Below are positions 1 to 11,337 of a stretch of DNA of 64,000 nucleotides, one piece after another. This DNA comes from Pyxicephalus adspersus (lineage: Eukaryota > Chordata > Amphibia > Anura > Pyxicephalidae). The DNA lies in assembly GCF_032062135.1 (NCBI RefSeq), contig NC_092861.1, positions 135,708,809-135,772,808 of the forward strand, read 5' to 3'. The translations under genes were made by a program, and so were the position numbers. A model generated the notes under the pieces. It was not told the origin of the DNA and did not search any database. It saw only the letters and a program-made list of their open reading frames with translations. Position 1 is the first letter of the stretch. Each line of letters begins with the position of its first letter.

Positions 1-449
1 ACATTGAAATAAGTGAATGGGGACTGAATACTTTCTGAAGCCACTGTAGCCGATATCCTACCTACCTTTGTCCCAAAGTAATGCTATCTATGTAAAAAAC
101 ATTACCCACCACAGTACAGTATAGTCAGTTAGCAGTCATTATGTGTGGGTATGTAATATCCTGTTCAGACATAGGTGTACATGTGAAAAAAAGATCTGTT
201 ACTTAAATCTGTGCAGCTGTCACCCAAAAGGTTCATTCTTTGTTTACCAAAAAAAAGCTTGGGCAAATTTAAGGAGGGGCCTGAGTACAGTAAAAGCTGA
301 CAAAAAAATAAAACCACATCACCAGGTATTCTGTTAAAACAACAGCACTATAATCTGTAGAAAGCATCCAATTTAAGTCTCAAACCAATGCCATTTGGAG
401 CATCAAACAAGTAATAGGCCAACACCGCTAGCAGCTCCTCAAACACAAT
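1..449. other. Non-coding, nothing recognised
   Basis: AT-rich sequence with only short open frames that lack recognisable domains or codon structure. No repeat family was recognised here. Confidence 0.4.
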
Positions 450-534
450 GGGCCTTATTTCTCAAAACTCTTGCTGGATCACCCATGTTCCTCCATGATA
501 GTCTATATTTTCCAGTCTTGTATAAATCAGGGCC
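450..534. mobile_element. Palindromic MITE, internally deleted copy
   Basis: The left end (GGGCCTTATTTCTC) and right end (TATAAATCAGGGCC) are inverted copies of the GGGCCTGATTTATT terminus shared with full-length copies at 9087, 40679 and 61475. The interior keeps only the right-arm block 'gctggatcaccca' followed by a 'catgatagtctat' block. At 85 bp against about 210 bp, most of the left arm is missing. It carries no coding capacity. Confidence 0.65.
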
Positions 535-2189
535 AATATAGTGGGATACTCATGGTCTTAGTATTGAGGAACGCCTAGATGATATCAGCAAATTTATTTC
601 AGCCACATCTAGCCCAAGTGTAAGGGTTTTGTCAGACCCACAGTGTAAAACGGCATGGCTGGAAGCTACTAGGTGCACAGCAAACAGCTTTTGTATGCCC
701 AGGAATGGCAAATCTCACTATGTGAGACCAGATTGGCACTGCAGCTGTGGCCATGGAACAAATCTTTAAAGAGCAACCACATAACCAAATGTGTCTTGCT
801 ACGTGAAGAAAAAATGGTCTTTCAATTGCTTTGGAGAAGTTGGGATTACAGTTGAGACCATGGCAGAATGGTGTGGTTTACCCTTGGTCTGAAATGGCCC
901 TAAAGGGAAGAAGTTAATTGAAAAGGTCACATGACCACAATTAAAAAAGTTAATGTTTATTTTTTCATTAATAGCTGTGTACCAATCTCAAGCAGCAAAG
1001 TTAATGATGGTGTGGTGAGCACTATGACTTTATCTGGTAATAATTGGCCTCTCGAGTTCCACTTCATTTCCTAATGAGGATAATATCTGCGGACTGAAAT
1101 GGTTTTGCTTTATTTAAATACTCACCTAGGAGTTTTATTGAACTTGACTGGCTATGCTATTTTTATAATTTTGTTTCTAATTGGACTGACATCGAGCTTG
1201 TAAAAGTTGTAGCTACTTTTTGCTCTTTGGAAATTTACAGGTTTAGAATGACTGGCTATTCTGAGAAACCCTGACGTTTTTATTTATTTATAGCCATTCT
1301 AGGACTCAGAAACTGACCGTCGGCTGTCCTCAGTTCCTCCTTTGTCCTGTGATGAACATTTTTCACTAAACCTATGGACAGCAGCCAGACATGTCTTTAA
1401 GTGCACCCAAACCTCTGGCAAGCATCCAGATTTTTTAAAAGAAGCTTTTAAGGTGCTATTTGTCATTTCCAAGCAGGAGAAATAAAAATCCTTTGCCACT
1501 ACGAATATCTTCCTAATTGTAATTACCGCTGACAAGGTTCCTGGTAACCACCTCTGGTAAGATAGTGAGAAATTTTAGGTGTCAGCATGAACAGAGCAGG
1601 GACAAAGAATATAAAAATACATTCAAGGCAAAAATACAAAGGCAATTATGAATTCAAGACAGGGATTCATATATAACTGAAATTATTATATATTTGACTA
1701 AACTTCAAATTCAAGCAGAATACCAGTTAAATATCCTTTTTTTTCTTAGTCTACAATACATTTAGGAAGAGTTCAGACTTCTGGTTCTCCACTGGGAAAA
1801 TTCCCATCCACCCCTAACACACACCATACACCTCCTGCCCTGGTCATACAACAGAAAGTAGGGAAACCCAAGGGAAACATAGACAGCAAGCAGAGATTTA
1901 GGTTTCCATAAATGTACTACCACATACACTTGAGTATAAAGCAAGGATATTTTACCCTAAAAAAGCTATTAGAAGAAAATCATGTTTTATACTAGATGGC
2001 ACTGTGTCCTCAATTAAAGTGTATACCAAATTCTTGCAATCTGAGACCATTGTAGGAATTTGTTGCACATTTTACATGAGGACACACCACCATCTACTGG
2101 TGGCCACAAACAATGCACAATCATTTTATCATGCTTTTTTTCCTCTAAATGCCTTTTTAAAAAAAATAAAAAAGGCAAAGCCACCCCCC
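535..2189. other. Non-coding, nothing recognised
   Basis: AT-rich sequence with no open frame showing a known domain. A weak inverted pair (gatggcactgtgtcctc near 1995 and gaggacacaccaccatc near 2080) hints at an old small MITE, but the arms are too short to define an element. Confidence 0.35.
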
Positions 2190-2530
2190 TTTTGACTAAA
2201 TGGCCTCTCCCTTTCTGACTGAATGGGAGGGCAGAGCCTCCTGAGATACCTATATCATGTATACCAAGAGGCTTGATGTCAGACATGTGCAGAAGGGGCT
2301 TTTCCAGAGTTTGAAAAAAGAGTGCCAATATCCCGCAGAGATTGGGTGACATAGGCAGAAGAAGGAAAACGCCCTAAAATGATGGTGGCGCCCAGCGCTA
2401 CCTCTGCGTCAGGACAAGTGAAGAATCCAGAAAGGCATGGTTCAAGGCCAGCTGGGGAGGTATTGAGGGCTCTGCAGACGTAAAGGTGAGGTAAAGTGTA
2501 ATTTTTTTTAAATTTTAAGTGACCCATTAT
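2190..2530 (+). mobile_element. Possible fragment of TTAA-type repeat with exon-like centre
   Basis: GC-richer block with 'gcagaagaagg', 'gatggtggcgcccag' and a splice-donor-like 'aaaggtgagg'. The same order occurs in the TTAA-flanked elements at 35741 and, inverted, near 46500. Ends are not visible, so the assignment is tentative. It could also be an unrelated GC-rich island. Confidence 0.3.
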
Positions 2531-3328
2531 AAGAAACTCAAAATTACTTTAACCTGTAAAGAGGGTAAAAAAGATATACAGACTGAGTCCATGTGATTTA
2601 ATTTTTTTCCCCTTTTAAATAAATGTTTTAAAAATACACAAACACACCATGGATGTGTCTATTTACATTATTTTATTGGCTTTTCTGTTGCGTACTGTTT
2701 CTTTTAGCCATGATAGCTGTATTTTATGCCCTAGGTTTATACTTGAATCAAAGCATTTTACTGCTTTTTTAGGTAAATTAAGAAACTTGGTTTATATTCA
2801 AGTATATATTATGTTAAAAACTTGTTAGTACATAAATGGCCTTATACAGTGGAGTGGAGACTGGGAGGTGGACGAAGCAGCCAAAAGAGCCAACCAGTTG
2901 TGCTGCAGTACACCATACATGCTCAGAGAAGGGGAAAGCAGTGTTACCAAACTGTTCTAGAGAAAAATTATTTTTTAATGTTGTGCTGCTTGCAAGAGCA
3001 TACAAAGGAAGGTGCAAAGTGTGGCACTGGACACAGGCCTGCTTCAGCCAGAGTGCCCCTATAGGGTCCTCAGATCAGTTCCTCGGGTGGGTGGTCCCAA
3101 GTCAGTTCTTCTCACTCTTGGCTATGTCCACTGGCTGCATGGCAGAGCTATGTATTAGATTGGCAAAGAGAAATATGTCGGTAGGTAAAACATTTACATT
3201 TTTTTATCAGATTGATATATTTAGCTAGAGATTAGCTTTAGTACACCTGAGTGAAAAGCTGTATCCCCCCCCCAGGCACCCACCCACGGACGGTGTAACT
3301 AGGTCTTAAAAGGTATAATGAGCAGTGA
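2531..3328. other. Non-coding, nothing recognised
   Basis: AT-rich. It contains overlapping short open frames at 2822-3228 without recognisable domains, and a C9 run near 3266. No gene is supported. Confidence 0.35.
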
Positions 3329-3529
3329 GATTTATTAAAATTGTCCAAGGCTGGAGAGAATACACTTTCATCAGTGAAGCTGGAAAGGATCCAGCAAACC
3401 TGGAAAGGATCTGGTCCAGGATTCAAAACATTTGCTAGCAAATAATCAGTTTCGAGTTTTCTGGATTACGCAGTTTCACTGATGAAAGTGTATTCTCTTC
3501 AGCCTTAGAGAGCTTTAATAAATCAGCCC
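3329..3529. mobile_element. Palindromic MITE (GATTTATTAAA termini)
   Basis: The element folds back on itself. The left arm reads 'tccaaggctggagagaatac' followed by 'actttcatcagtgaagctg', and the right arm is its inverted copy ending 'ctttaataaatcagccc'. It belongs to the same family as 61475-61685, sharing the 'tttcatcagtgaagctg' arm variant. It is non-coding, presumably mobilised in trans by an unidentified transposase. Confidence 0.75.
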
Positions 3530-3605
3530 AAATGTGAGAGGTCTGGACCTGTAAAAAGCTGTCAAAGCCATCAATACCAACACCCTGGATAAACTACCGC
3601 TAAAT

Positions 3606-3655
3606 CTAAAAAAGAACAAAAAGAAAAAAAAGAAAAAGAAAAAAAAGAAAGAAAT
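3606..3655. repeat. Purine-rich (A/G) low-complexity tract
   Basis: About 50 bases of almost pure A with single G interruptions (aaaaaagaacaaaaagaaa type). Simple low-complexity sequence. Confidence 0.85.
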
Positions 3656-4329
3656 AGCTACTCATAACACATTTCCCCTGTATGTGAAATATCTATAGCT
3701 ATGCAGAGATGTAGATAATTTGATTTATAAACTGACAAAATATTGACAGTAGCTTGCGCACAGCAGAAAAGGCAAAAAATGACAGCTGGTATTTCTGTTC
3801 TGCATTCAGCAAATTATCACCCCCCACTATGCTCGCTCCCCATAATGCAAGCTGAGTATTTGGTGTCTCCTGTTATAATATATATCATCTTTACATAATT
3901 ACATATTTAATTATGAATGTAAAAAGATATTTTTTTAAGTTAAAATAATATAAATGACACAATTTTTATTGGAAAATTCTTTTGTAGGTTCATTTAGAGT
4001 CTGATAGTATTTTGAATATCACAGGTATACTATACTTCTTAAGGACCAATTTATTTCTGGCACTGAGAGATGCCATCTGCTTGTAGTGTGCTGGATATAC
4101 TTTCTTTAAGCCGAATTTTGTTATTTTGAAAGTGCGAAGAGAACAGATATTTACAATCATTACATAATATCCTACATAATACTATTGCATAATATTTGCA
4201 TTATTACAATTAGCTTTGTGTTTTAGGTACCTGCTAGGTATAGGACAGAAAATGTTAAATTGAACCTTGCTCTAGTAGCAAGGTCTGCCTTTTATGTGTC
4301 TCCCAATGCAGAGTGTGGGGGTCAAGAGG
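3656..4329. other. Non-coding, nothing recognised
   Basis: AT-rich sequence without credible reading frames or recognised repeats. Confidence 0.35.
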
Positions 4330-4482
4330 ATGAATGCCATTGCTGGCCATGGGAAGGCTGCCATCCTTACAGGTAGCCAAAATGTTCATTGTTATCTGTT
4401 AAAGTGACCTGAGAATCACAAACTGCTCATTGCTCAAGGAAACCCTAGCTACTTCTGGAGGAAACTTGGTTGAGAAACACTG
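4330..4482 (+). mobile_element. hAT non-autonomous element, 3' fragment
   Basis: It ends in GGTTGAGAAACACTG, the inverted form of the CAGTGTTTCTCAACC terminus at 43011. Internal blocks 'cattgctggcca', 'gtgacctgaga' and 'ctgctcattgctcaa' match the same order in the 43011-43763 copy. The 5' end is missing. Confidence 0.7.
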
Positions 4483-4754
4483 CTGTAGAAAAAAAAAAAG
4501 GGAATATATATATAAATGATCAAATGATCTCTTCATTAGGTTCTGTAGAGTGGGGAGGGGGTGACATCATGCTCTGTGAGATGGGATCCTGGGGAATGTA
4601 GAGTAGCCCCCTTCTTTTAGATAATAGTACACCATACCGCAAGGAACGTCTTTTTCCAAGACCAGGCTCCATAGTACTCAGCAGATTCCTGCTCTAAGAA
4701 GTGGTTTGTCACCCATGCCTAGGCAGCATTAGAGGAGGCCAAAGGGAATTTATT

Positions 4755-4822
4755 GTACAGTGCTGCGTAATGTTTGGTGCTACTTTATTCCTGTTTATTT
4801 CTAATAATAATAATTAAAATAT
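4755..4822 (+). mobile_element. L2/CR1-type LINE tail fragment
   Basis: Contains 'tgtacagtgctgcgtaatg', 'ggtgctac' and 'cctgtttatt' followed by an ATA/ATT-rich end. This is the 3'-tail signature of anuran L2-like elements, also seen at 16520 and 27225. Severely truncated. Confidence 0.55.
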
Positions 4823-5073
4823 TTGTATATTTCTTTTTATTTTTTTTTTCCACTGGTTTATGGTTAAAGGGTATGGGGGCCCACATAGACTGCAATTTTC
4901 TCCAAAGTCTGCTTAAATTTTGAGGGTTTTTGGCATTGAATTCTGTATTGTATGAACTTCGATTTACATGCAATGTTTTGCATGTAACAGAACATATTTT
5001 TTATAGCCAGTAATAAAAAGACTCTATTTGCTATGTGGATTAGAATTGAGTTTTTGTGTGTAATATATAATAT

Positions 5074-6050
5074 GTAGAAGAAAAAGAAAGAAAGAGGTTT
5101 GAGGCTCACTGCTTTGTATGGAGATTAATTATGTATTTTTGCAACTTTTGATCAATACATAATTACATTGCACATATATACAGTATTGTACCTCTGTCCT
5201 GTTAACAATTCACAGGACATGGATGTTTCATACTATACAGGGTGCTTCTACACATACATATACATTTCACAATGACCGTATAAATGTCACAAAACTCCGA
5301 TGCGTTTCGCCAGTGACTGGGCTTCCTCAGGGATATGTTTAGTGAACAAACTTTATGGTCTGTATATACATATAAGAATAAAATTTAACATTTATTAGCA
5401 TCAAATTTACATTACAATGTAGGAAATTATAAATATATATATTATACTATACCATTAGATTTCATGGGATAATAGTGTTCAATACAGATGCTAAACATTT
5501 GTGAGATACTAAAGTAACATAGTTCATATATTGCTTATGCATACCGAAACTATGCCAACATATAGTATATAGGTATATTGATGGTTGAGTAGTTAAAAAT
5601 AATGTATGGACATGTTAATAATTGTGCATATAAACCACAAAACTTATATTAGGTTTCTTATGTACCAGTAGTGAGAGTCATACCAAAGTGACAATAGATG
5701 ATAAGAAAAAAATAGGTGCGAGTTTGTAAAGTCCCTGCTGTGGATGTTGCTGTATACAAATAAATTATGCCTTAAACCAAATTTTGTTCCATTTTTTATG
5801 TATCAAGATATAGTATGCGGTATTTAAATGGGTAATTTAATCACAGTACATAGCTAGCGTTGCTCTTGCTAAGCATCACAAGTTATGCATATGTAAGAGA
5901 CAGAGACAGAGCAAGAGACAGACAGGACAGAGGTACAAAACTGTATATATGTGCAATGTAATTATGTATTCAACAAAAGTTGCAAAAATACATAATTATT
6001 CTCTATACAAAGCAGTGAGCCTCAAACCTCTTTCTTTCTTTCTCTTCTAC
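5074..6050. mobile_element. 977-bp element with 127-bp terminal inverted repeats
   Basis: The left arm (5074-5200) and right arm (5924-6050) are inverted copies about 95% identical by eye. Landmarks are 'gaggtttgaggctcactgc', 'tatgtatttttgcaactttt' and 'attgcacatatatacagt'. The interior has no coding capacity and includes a hammerhead-like motif on the minus strand (5295-5331). Long inverted termini around non-coding DNA could mean a fold-back DNA transposon, or two Penelope-like (PLE) copies joined head to head. PLEs are known for inverted terminal arrangements and hammerhead motifs. The class is not settled. Confidence 0.7.
5295..5331 (-). ncRNA. Hammerhead-ribozyme-like motif, copy 1
   Basis: On the minus strand the motif reads CCTGAGGAAGC, a short hairpin (GCC-c-AGT/ACT-GGC), then GAAACGC. 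This resembles the hammerhead core CUGANGA, stem II, GAAA. It differs by one extra A between the CUGANGA box and stem II, so activity is doubtful. Hammerhead motifs are established in Penelope-like retroelements and in amphibian repeats. The assignment here is by eye. Confidence 0.4.
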
Positions 6051-6212
6051 ACATTACTGGTTAATGTATCCAGAGGTGGCTCTAAAATTCAAGATTTTAA
6101 AGTGAGTATAAGAACACTTTTATTCCCCTTTGTGTGTAATATGTCAGATACTGTTTTCTTTACAAAGATATAAACTGTTTCCTTCATATTTTGCATGCTT
6201 TATACTTTTCTT

Positions 6213-6456
6213 TTTATGTTCTCCCTGTGACTGCATATGTTTCCTCCGGGTACTCTGGTTTTTTCCCACATCCCAAAAAACATGCAGGTGGGTTAATCAA
6301 TTTTCCCTCAAAAATTGCCCTTAGACTGTGTTAATGACATATGACTATGACAGTAGATTGTGAGTCCCTTTGAGGGACAGTTAGTGATATAACAATTGAT
6401 TTTGTAAAGCGTAATATTGCAGTGCAATAAATACTGGCTAAGAATTATAATAATGT
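6213..6456 (+). mobile_element. tRNA-SINE, 5'-truncated copy
   Basis: Shares the body of the full SINE at 36922: 'tttcctccgggtactctgg', 'cccacatcccaaaaaacatg', 'gacatatgactatgac', 'agattgtgagtccctttga' and a degenerate 'gtaaagcgtaatattgc' tail. The tRNA-like head is absent. Confidence 0.75.
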
Positions 6457-8255
6457 TTACATTGCATAGTGCATGCTCCATGCAGCGTAGAGTTCAGCAG
6501 TTTCTCAGGAATAGCACAACATAATGTGTGTATATGCAGGAGTTATGTCACCAGTGACCATCTAATGGATGAAGAAGATCATGGTGGACCCAGAAGAGTC
6601 AACAGCAAAGATTGTAACTTCGGAGGATGCAATGGTGATGGGACCTGTCATCACTGCGGGGTGTTTAAAAAAAAAGGTAGGTGTGTGCCATAATCTGCAG
6701 GAATGCTGTACGTACTTGCTGATTATGCCACAAATCCCTCTTTATTACACTTAAACAATCCAGACAACATCCAAACAACTCCCCCTTAATAGTAGGTATT
6801 ATAAAATGTATTTATCTTATACATTTTATTTGGGAAACTGTGAAACCTCAAAGCTGTTTGTCATAGAAAAGTCACATTGGTGGGCAATAGGTGCACACAA
6901 CTGAAATCCGGCTCGTGATACAGAATAGTTTTGATCAGAAATAATTGGAACCTGATACATGGCTGGCATAGTGGCTTGGTGAAAGGTTATCTTTGAAAGT
7001 GGTGAACAGCATTTTCTCAAAAGTATTGGCAGGGCACCAAAGGGCATGAATTTGAAGAATGTTTTTCATTATAATGTTGTGTTGTACAGAGAAGCTACCA
7101 GAACGTGTGAATTTGATTTCTTTTTTTTTTCTTTAAAAAGTATTGTAGATATAAAGAAGAAACAAGATTTTCAGAAAATTCATCTTTGCTCTAAATGATA
7201 TATTAACTTTTTAAATAAGACAGCCAAAAAGCCAAAAGTACTTAGTCCATTACCCAAACATAAAAGTAATCAGATCCATAAAAGTTAGTTAGCATTGGTC
7301 ATATTACTTTGTAGTATGGTCTTGTGAGTATGTATGGACAAACACATGAATAGGGAGAAGGTTCCTAGTGTTCGTCTAGCTGGTCTCTGGTATGAAAGTT
7401 TATTGAACTGTGGTTACTGAGCAACATGTTATATTTGAATGTTTTATTCAAACATAACAAGTTAAATAACAGCATTGTTTTGAAGGAAAGTATGTTGGTT
7501 TTCTGTGTATAAAAAAAAAGTTTGTTTTCTGTGTATAAAAAGTTATCTAGCCTTTTATATAAAGTAAAAAATCTGGTGACAGGTCGGATAACAGGAAATC
7601 TTGTGTTGTCTTTTTAAAGTGAGGCCCAGAAAAAAATGAAAGTACTGATTTGTAATACAGCAAATGAAAAAATTCTACCATAGTAAATAAATCCATATAT
7701 TATCAAAGATAGGTTAAAAAATCATATTTCCTGGATGGATGTAATTTTTTGTTTGCTGTTAAATGTCATGAGTAAGCCAAGAAAAGAAATTAATGCCATG
7801 CAGGTTTCAAATAAATAGATAAACTAATGAAAGAAAAAATTAGCATCTCATGCCTTACTGCTTGGTGCTCAACTTTTTATAGATGTTGGATAATTGGTAC
7901 ATTTATTGGAAACAATCCTATTATTATATAAACATTTTAAATACCTTGTCATATGTTAAGTTAATGACATGCACATACAGTGAAAGCCATATGTGCTCCA
8001 TACACATCCAGTCTGTGCTGAGTAGTGCTGCATAATAATTCATTTTTGCACTTCTTTCCATCAGGGCTGATCTGAATGCTGGTGGCAGGATAACTAAGCA
8101 GAGATTAATTATGGGTTTTCTGTAGCCACTTAGGATACAGCATGGATACTCAGATAATTCCAGGGAGCATCTTACATAAATGTGTAATGCAATTTCCACC
8201 TGCCGTAAAAGAAGATTTTTTTTTTGTTTTTAATTACAGTTGAATAGTTCTTTAA
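6457..8255. other. Non-coding, possible repeat debris
   Basis: No gene recognised. Around 6560-6690 there is a less AT-rich stretch (gaagaagatcatggtgg, tcggaggatgcaatggtg) resembling the exon-like centre of the TTAA-type repeats near 35980, but the element boundaries are not visible. 7501-7550 contains a short direct repeat (gttttctgtgtataaaaa twice). The rest is AT-rich and featureless. Confidence 0.35.
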
Positions 8256-8495
8256 CCCCCCTAGCAGTCTGATTCTGACCGTATTTCCATGGAAAAAGTG
8301 GTACAATTTTTTGCATGGAAATTTATTTTACACTGTAGATCCATAGTTCTTAGGCATAACTCACCAACATATGTCTAACAGTTAAAAAATTTAATAATAA
8401 ACTTTAAAAAAACCCCCACAAAAATATGTTAAAAAAAATTAAAAAATAATGTATAATGTAATATAACTGTACAGCAGCATATATAATATATAATA

Positions 8496-8539
<44 letters not shown>

Positions 8540-8859
8540 TATTTCTTTGTATTGGATTCAATACAGCTATTTTGTATTGAATGCAATACAAAATTATTTG
8601 AATTTCCCGCCGCTAAGTTCTGGCCGTACCAACGTCACCGGGCATCCCTGTAGGACGTCTCCGCACTTTGCGGCTGGACATCGGAGGAAGCAGACGTGTC
8701 CCCAGGACCTGCGGGGACCAGCAGGACACCAGGGGACAGCGACCGAACAAGGTAGGTGGGTTTTTATTCTGCTTTTAGGTACCCCGAGTCTGACTCGGGA
8801 TTACCGCTTTTTGCAAGTAAAATCGACCACAAGTCAGACTCGGGATTACCGCTAGGGGG
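8256..8859. mobile_element. TTAA-flanked MITE (piggyBac-like)
   Basis: Termini CCCCCTAGC and GCTAGGGGG are inverted and each abuts TTAA (8252-8255 and 8860-8863), the target duplication of piggyBac-type elements. The right half is GC-rich with two copies of 'agtctgactcgggattaccg', much less AT-rich than its surroundings. The left half is more decayed and carries an (AT)n microsatellite. There is no transposase, so it is a non-autonomous copy. Confidence 0.75.
8501..8536. repeat. (AT)n microsatellite
   Basis: 18 AT dinucleotides in a row, inside the TTAA-flanked MITE. Confidence 0.95.
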
Positions 8860-9086
8860 TTAACTATTTTTTGTCCTAGTTCTTTTGACCTCAATAAATA
8901 TTACTACAGTCAAACATCACATTTGTGTAACATTTATATACACAATGCCTTCCTATGTTTTCTTTTGTAGGCTAGATTTGAGTTACATATATAATGGAAT
9001 CACATTTACTGTTTACTTTGAAGCAAACCTGTTCTTTGCTCAGTTTGGGCAAGCAAGAATTTTGCTTAGTTCTCGATTTATTCAAT

Positions 9087-9294
9087 GGGCCTGATTTATT
9101 AAAGTTCTCCAAGACTGAAGAATATACACTATCATGGGTGGTCCAGCAAATCTTGTTTTCTTACAATCATTAGCTAATAGTTGGTCAATATTTTCAATCC
9201 TGGACCAGATTCATTCCAGGTTTGCTAGATCCCCCTGGTTCTTTTATGATAGTTTATCTTTTCCTGTCTTGGAGAGTTTTAACAAATCAAGCCT
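9087..9294. mobile_element. Palindromic MITE (GGGCCTGATTTATT termini)
   Basis: The left end GGGCCTGATTTATTAAAG pairs with the right end TTTTAACAAATCAAGCC. Arms carry 'ctccaagactgaag' with 'actatcatgggtggtcc' and inverted counterparts. This is the 'catggg' arm variant shared with 40679. Non-coding. Confidence 0.75.
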
Positions 9295-10489
9295 GTTGTG
9301 GTATAACTCAGTTTCACTCAGATACATACCTATACATACTTGAGTTAGAGATCTCCAATCAACAGTGAGTATGAGCTTTGTTTATTGGTCTAATTTATAG
9401 GAAATGTGCTGGACCTTTGTGGAGGTACCACTGTTTCCACACAGGGGGAGCAGGGGTCGTCGTCTTAAGCATGCTAGAAAAAGGCAGGCTTTTCCTCTTC
9501 AGGCTTTGGTTGCTTTCCAAAAAAAGTAGCTGTAGAACTTTGAACACTTTTTTGTTTTGATGCACACAGAATATATTTAGCTGATTTTAAGTTCAGGTGA
9601 GATTTAACCTTACTTCCAGAAATTCATATTTTACAGGAGGCATTTTTTGTACTGTTAGCTAGTGGAATGGGAGTGAAACAAAGGTGAGTAAATGCTGCTG
9701 GGAAAGAGTTTAATTGAAATGAACTTGTGTATTTTCTGCAAGTACTCATCATTAAAGCAGCAGGATTTGTTGTCTTTGGCCATCTTGATTCATGACATAA
9801 CTCCCATGCACATCATGGCACCCAAGGCATGCCGAGACTGTACACTGACCTCCGATGAGATGTACAATGTACGCTTAAAAGAACATTGCTGGGTAGACAG
9901 AAAAGAAGCTTTTATTACAAAAGAGACATACATAGCCTCTGGTGCAATAAAAGTCTCTCTACTGGTATTTTTTTTAGAAACAGCCCGAAGTTCTGATTTA
10001 AACCAAACCCAAACAACTTCTGTTTCCTTTTACAGGCAAACATCTTTAAATAAATTATGTAATTACACTTTTTTATTTAAGGTTTATGGAATGGGGTGTT
10101 TAAAGTGGTTATTGATAAAACCATTATAAAAGGGAGGGTGGGGGCATAATTCAAAAATAGTCCCTGACCTTACATAGAGCACAGCCACAAGTACACGGTC
10201 GTATACGCGGAGTGTATTTGTTTCTGTCCATCAAACACCTCTAGCTATAATGATAGTAATCAGCATCAGTACTTTCAGAAAGTATTAGTTAACAAATCTT
10301 ATCTTACATCCATTTTCAATGCAATTTAAACATGTTTCTCTTGTTTCGAGACTATGTCAAGAAGATTGATAGTATCTCTTTCTATGTGCTCCTTTTCCCA
10401 CAGAAAGTACATTTATCTTGTTACTTGCTGGTTTAGAACAATTTAATGGAGTGCTGAAGTTCACTAATGATTTCAAAAGAAGCTGCTTG
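9295..10489. other. Non-coding; one unassigned open frame
   Basis: The only notable frame is 9692-10129 (+, 145 codons), with no domain, signal or codon bias I recognise, and no splice or promoter context. It is probably a chance frame. No repeats recognised. Confidence 0.3.
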
Positions 10490-10880
10490 CATTAATCAAA
10501 GCGTCATTACCCGTTACTTCCCGAAATGTGATGCCGGATGACTTTGATACCAATTACACTGATCCAAGAGGAACAGCCAGTACAATGCCCATCGGACATT
10601 TCCTTTGTGTAACAGGCAATGTGTTTTTCGGGTATTCATTATCTGCCACCCTGTAATTTCCATTTTACCATGTGGTGTCAAATGTTCCCTTTATTTAATG
10701 TGTAGGAGGACTGATGATAGACTTCACCTTGCAGGACAGTCAGTTCTCTTACATGACATGCCGTTATGTAGACAAGAGGGTAGAAGTTTGTTCTCCAGCC
10801 GTCATTAAATATCAAACTCCATTTTCGGGTTTTGAGGCCTATTGACTTTAATTACTTCCGCGATTGGTGTCTGTGTGTCG
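10490..10880. promoter_or_regulatory. Candidate conserved non-coding element
   Basis: About 390 bp of complex sequence with no low-complexity runs and an unusual number of retained CpGs for this AT-rich window (e.g. gcgtcattacccgttacttc, gatgccggatgactttg, acttccgcgattgg). It contains no recognised repeat or domain. Retained CpGs and high complexity are consistent with constraint, but also with a young or unknown repeat. Conservation cannot be tested here. Confidence 0.25.
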
Positions 10881-11024
10881 AAGAAGTTAGATGGCATTGA
10901 CTAGAGATGGTGACTGTGAGGGAAATGAGAATTGTCTTTTTTTAATTGCATAGCTGATGCCCCAGAGAAGCAAGCAAAGGTCTCCACTTGCTCCATGGTG
11001 GTAGTACGTGACATTTTTGTAATT

Positions 11025-11337
11025 ATTATTATTACACAGTATTTATATAGCGCCATCATATTACACAGTGCTGTACAAAGTCGATAGTCATGTCACTAAC
11101 TGTCCCTACCATAGTCATATGTCATTAATATAGTCTAAGGTCAATTTTTAGGGAGAAGTCAATTAACCTCACTGCATGTTTTTGGGATGTGGGAGAAAAC
11201 CGGAGTCCCCTGAGGAAACCCATGCAGACACGAGGAGAACCTGCAAACTCCATGCAGCTAATGCTGGGAATTGAACCTGGGACCTAGCTCTAGCAAAGGC
11301 CGGAGTGCTAACCCCTGAGCCACTGTGCTGCCATTAA
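11025..11337 (-). mobile_element. tRNA-derived SINE, near full length
   Basis: On the minus strand it starts GGCAGCACAGTGGCTCAGG with an A-box-like 'tggctcaggggttagcac' and a B-box-like 'ggttcaattcc', both typical of a tRNA-derived head. The SINE body follows (catggagtttgcaggttctc) and the L2-like tail 'gcgctatataaatac' plus ATT repeats. It is flanked by 7-bp direct repeats TGTAATT (11018-11024 and 11338-11344). The matching point in the neighbouring tandem unit is empty, which confirms insertion after duplication. It is not a working tRNA gene. Confidence 0.85.

Noticed and set aside
6469..6693. Cysteine/histidine-rich frame (CNGDGTCHHCG) as a possible zinc-finger exon
   Set aside because: The spacing does not fit a known finger, and the surrounding sequence resembles the exon-like centre of a dispersed repeat.
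9692..10129. 145-codon plus-strand frame as a gene
   Set aside because: No domain, no splice or promoter context and ordinary background composition. Kept only as a note in the region entry.
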